From the NCBI GenBank assembly GCA_021814735.1, contig JAKAHX010000087.1, positions 1 through 6,731 of the forward strand: 6,731 bases of DNA. Reading direction: 5' to 3'. Positions 5,753 to 6,731 of the stretch are shown here, one piece after another. The position numbers were made by a program, and so were the translations under genes. Source of the DNA: Chloroflexota bacterium. GTDB taxonomy: Bacteria; Chloroflexota; Limnocylindria; Limnocylindrales; CSP1-4. The notes beneath the pieces are model-generated. The model was not told where the DNA came from. It made no database searches and saw only the letters and a list, made by a program, of their open reading frames with translations. Numbering within the stretch: the stretch's first letter is position 1; every line of letters begins with the position of its first letter.

Positions 5753-6507
5753 GCACCGCGCAGGCATGGCGCGCCTTCGTGGCGCAGGCAAGAGTGGAGC
5801 TCCTGCTCACCACCCGTCGTGGCGAGAACCTGCTCGTCACGCTGGCCATCCCGCTGCTGCTCCTGGTCTTCTTCTCGACGGTCCCGCTCCTCCCGCCGCA
5901 GTCGTGGGGCGGTCGGCAGGTGGACCAGGTGGTGCCGGGGATCCTGGCGCTGGCGATCGTCTCGACCGGGCTCGTCTCGCTGGGGATCGCCACGGCCTTC
6001 GAGCGCGCCTATGGCGTCCTCAAGCGCCTCGGCGGCTCGCCGCTGCCCCGCCCTGCGCTGCTCGGTGCGAAGACGCTGGCCGTGGTGGTGACCGAGATCC
6101 TGCAGGTGGTGCTGATCGTCGCCGTCGGCGCGTTGCTGGGATGGGCGCCTCGCGGCGGGATCGTGGACGGCGTGGTGACGGCGCTGCCCTGGCTGCTCCT
6201 GGGCTCCATCGCGTTCTGCGCCCTCGGCCTGCTTCTCGCGGGCGCCCTGCGCGCGGAGGCCGTGCTCGCCCTGGCCAACGGGATCTACCTGGTCTTCCTG
6301 CTGCTCGGCGGGATCATCATCCCGCTCGACCACCTGCCGGCGGTGATCGCGGTGCCGGCCTCCTTCTTGCCGCCGGCCCAGCTGGCAGGGCTCCTGCGCG
6401 GCACGCTGGAACCGGGCGGGGTCGTCGATCCATTGCAGGCAGCCGGGCTGGCCGCCTGGGCCGTGGCACTGGTGGCCGCGACGCTCCTGACCTTCCGGCC
6501 CGACTAG
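5749..6507 (+). CDS. ABC-2 type transporter permease
   Basis: This 252-residue integral membrane protein is the partner of the preceding ATPase and probably exports a small or hydrophobic compound that I cannot identify. About six membrane segments are visible: roughly 28-46, 60-82, 105-131, 143-166, 175-191 and 230-248. The cytoplasmic loop FERAYGVLKRLGGSPLPRPALLGAK at 84-108 contains the conserved ABC-2/DrrB motif (E-R-x-x-G-x-L-K-R-L-x-x-x-P-L), which contacts the ATPase. A GIIIPLDHLP segment at 188-197 and SFLPPAQLAGLLRG at 205-218 are also usual for the family. The GTG start overlaps the ATPase stop as GTGA and has a good ribosome site, so the two are translated together. The frame remains open far upstream of 5749, but that part is a shadow of the ATPase gene. 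In Mycobacterium tuberculosis a comparable permease/ATPase pair lies beside a CtaA-like gene (Rv1456c-Rv1458c, from memory). This suggests a link to haem or oxidase assembly, but the link is unproven. Confidence 0.92.
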   Translation: MSTAQAWRAFVAQARVELLLTTRRGENLLVTLAIPLLLLVFFSTVPLLPPQSWGGRQVDQVVPGILALAIVSTGLVSLGIATAFERAYGVLKRLGGSPLPRPALLGAKTLAVVVTEILQVVLIVAVGALLGWAPRGGIVDGVVTALPWLLLGSIAFCALGLLLAGALRAEAVLALANGIYLVFLLLGGIIIPLDHLPAVIAVPASFLPPAQLAGLLRGTLEPGGVVDPLQAAGLAAWAVALVAATLLTFRPD

Positions 6508-6546
6508 CCTGCACGGCGGGGCCAGGCGCGGCCGGGCGTCGGGGAT

Positions 6547-6597
6547 GGCGCCCCGTCCCCGTTGACGGCGCCCCGTCGCTACGGCCGGCGCCCCGTC
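6547..6597. repeat. Three GGCGCCCCGTC boxes at an exact 20-base period
   Basis: GGCGCCCCGTC is found at 6547-6557, 6567-6577 and 6587-6597. The nine-base spacers differ from one another (CCCGTTGAC, GCTACGGCC, then non-repeat). The cluster lies between the permease stop and the tRNA-fMet hairpin. It does not code for anything I can see. A protein-binding array or a small tandem repeat are both possible. The regularity near two helical turns favours binding on one face of the helix. Confidence 0.65.
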
Positions 6598-6623
6598 CTG
6601 GCCCGCGCCCGCAGCGCATAAGG

Positions 6624-6655
6624 AACGACCCCGGGAGGCGGGTCCCAGGGTCGTT
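6624..6655 (-). terminator. Strong hairpin, probable terminator of the tRNA-fMet transcript
   Basis: AACGACCC (6624-6631) pairs perfectly with GGGTCGTT (6648-6655). After one mismatch the stem continues with GGG/CCC (6633-6635 with 6644-6646) around an eight-base loop. Read on the - strand, downstream of the tRNA, the stem ends in TTCCTTAT, which is T-rich for this genome. On the + strand it follows the permease gene but has no T-run, so it may serve both directions weakly. Confidence 0.55.
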
Positions 6656-6671
6656 CGGTCAGGATGCAGAT

Positions 6672-6731
6672 TGGTTGCGGGGGACGGATTCGAACCGCCG
6701 ACCTTCGGGTTATGAGCCCGACGAGCTGCCG
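6672..6731 (-). tRNA. Initiator tRNA-fMet (CAT), 5' part beyond window edge
   Basis: Reading the - strand from 6731 gives the 3' end of the D-arm (GCTC), then the anticodon stem TCGGG/CCCGA around loop CTCATAA with anticodon CAT (6712-6714 on the + strand). Next come a variable loop AGGTC, the T-arm GGCGG-TTCGAAT-CCGTC, the acceptor strand CCCCGCA, A73 and an encoded CCA (6672-6674). Initiator marks are present: three G:C pairs (GGG/CCC) at the base of the anticodon loop, U24 in the D-stem, and A72 at the top of the acceptor, where initiators have a C1-A72 mismatch. The sequence is very close to the E. coli initiator tRNA. About 17 bases at the 5' end, including position 1, lie outside the window. 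Confidence 0.95.

Noticed and set aside
6547..6597. CRISPR array
   Set aside because: Repeats of 11 bases and spacers of 9 are far too short, there are only three units, and no cas gene is present.

Overview
The DNA is very GC-rich, and codon third positions in the real genes are almost all G or C. Gene content suggests an aerobic, high-GC bacterium. The best guess is Chloroflexota (Limnocylindria or Thermomicrobia-like), because of a fused haem A synthase/haem O synthase, a PyrE with a CPxC tail motif, and a short subunit III of cytochrome oxidase. Actinomycetota or Deinococcota are not excluded. The lineage is inference from architecture and not from a database match.

Layout, left to right. 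All protein genes are on the + strand. (1) The window opens inside pyrE (2-700), which lacks its N-terminus. (2) A 230-base gap follows. It holds three copies of one 10-base element that can form two mutually exclusive hairpins, then a possible -10 box. (3) At 931-3003 is a 690-residue COX15-CtaB fusion joining haem A synthase to protoheme IX farnesyltransferase through a linker of about 95 residues. (4) The gap 3004-3315 carries a cluster of AATGRCCCC-like sites, a possible -10 box, and a likely small ORF (3125-3316) whose stop overlaps the next start. (5) At 3316-3906 is cytochrome c oxidase subunit III. (6) After a very GC-rich gap comes a TlpA/CcmG-type thioredoxin (4140-4628). A lipoprotein signal sequence is readable upstream in its frame, but no normal start codon is. 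(7) An ABC ATPase (4625-5752) and an ABC-2 permease (5749-6507) follow, each overlapping the gene before it by a GTGA tetranucleotide. (8) The right edge has three GGCGCCCCGTC boxes at an exact 20-base period, a strong hairpin, and the 3' part of an initiator tRNA-fMet on the - strand.

The centre is a respiratory-oxidase assembly block. CtaB makes haem O from haem B and COX15/CtaA oxidises haem O to haem A. Subunit III is part of the aa3-type oxidase that uses haem A. The thioredoxin-like lipoprotein would act outside the membrane, reducing cysteines of cytochrome c or of the CuA/Sco copper path. The ABC exporter has an unknown substrate, but its position beside haem A genes recalls the arrangement near ctaA/ctaB in Actinobacteria. 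CoxA and CoxB are not in this window.

I see no mobile element, CRISPR array or defence system. The items most worth a second look are the repeat clusters in the gaps, the missing start of the thioredoxin gene, the small coupled ORF, and the fused haem enzyme with its duplicated linker segment.
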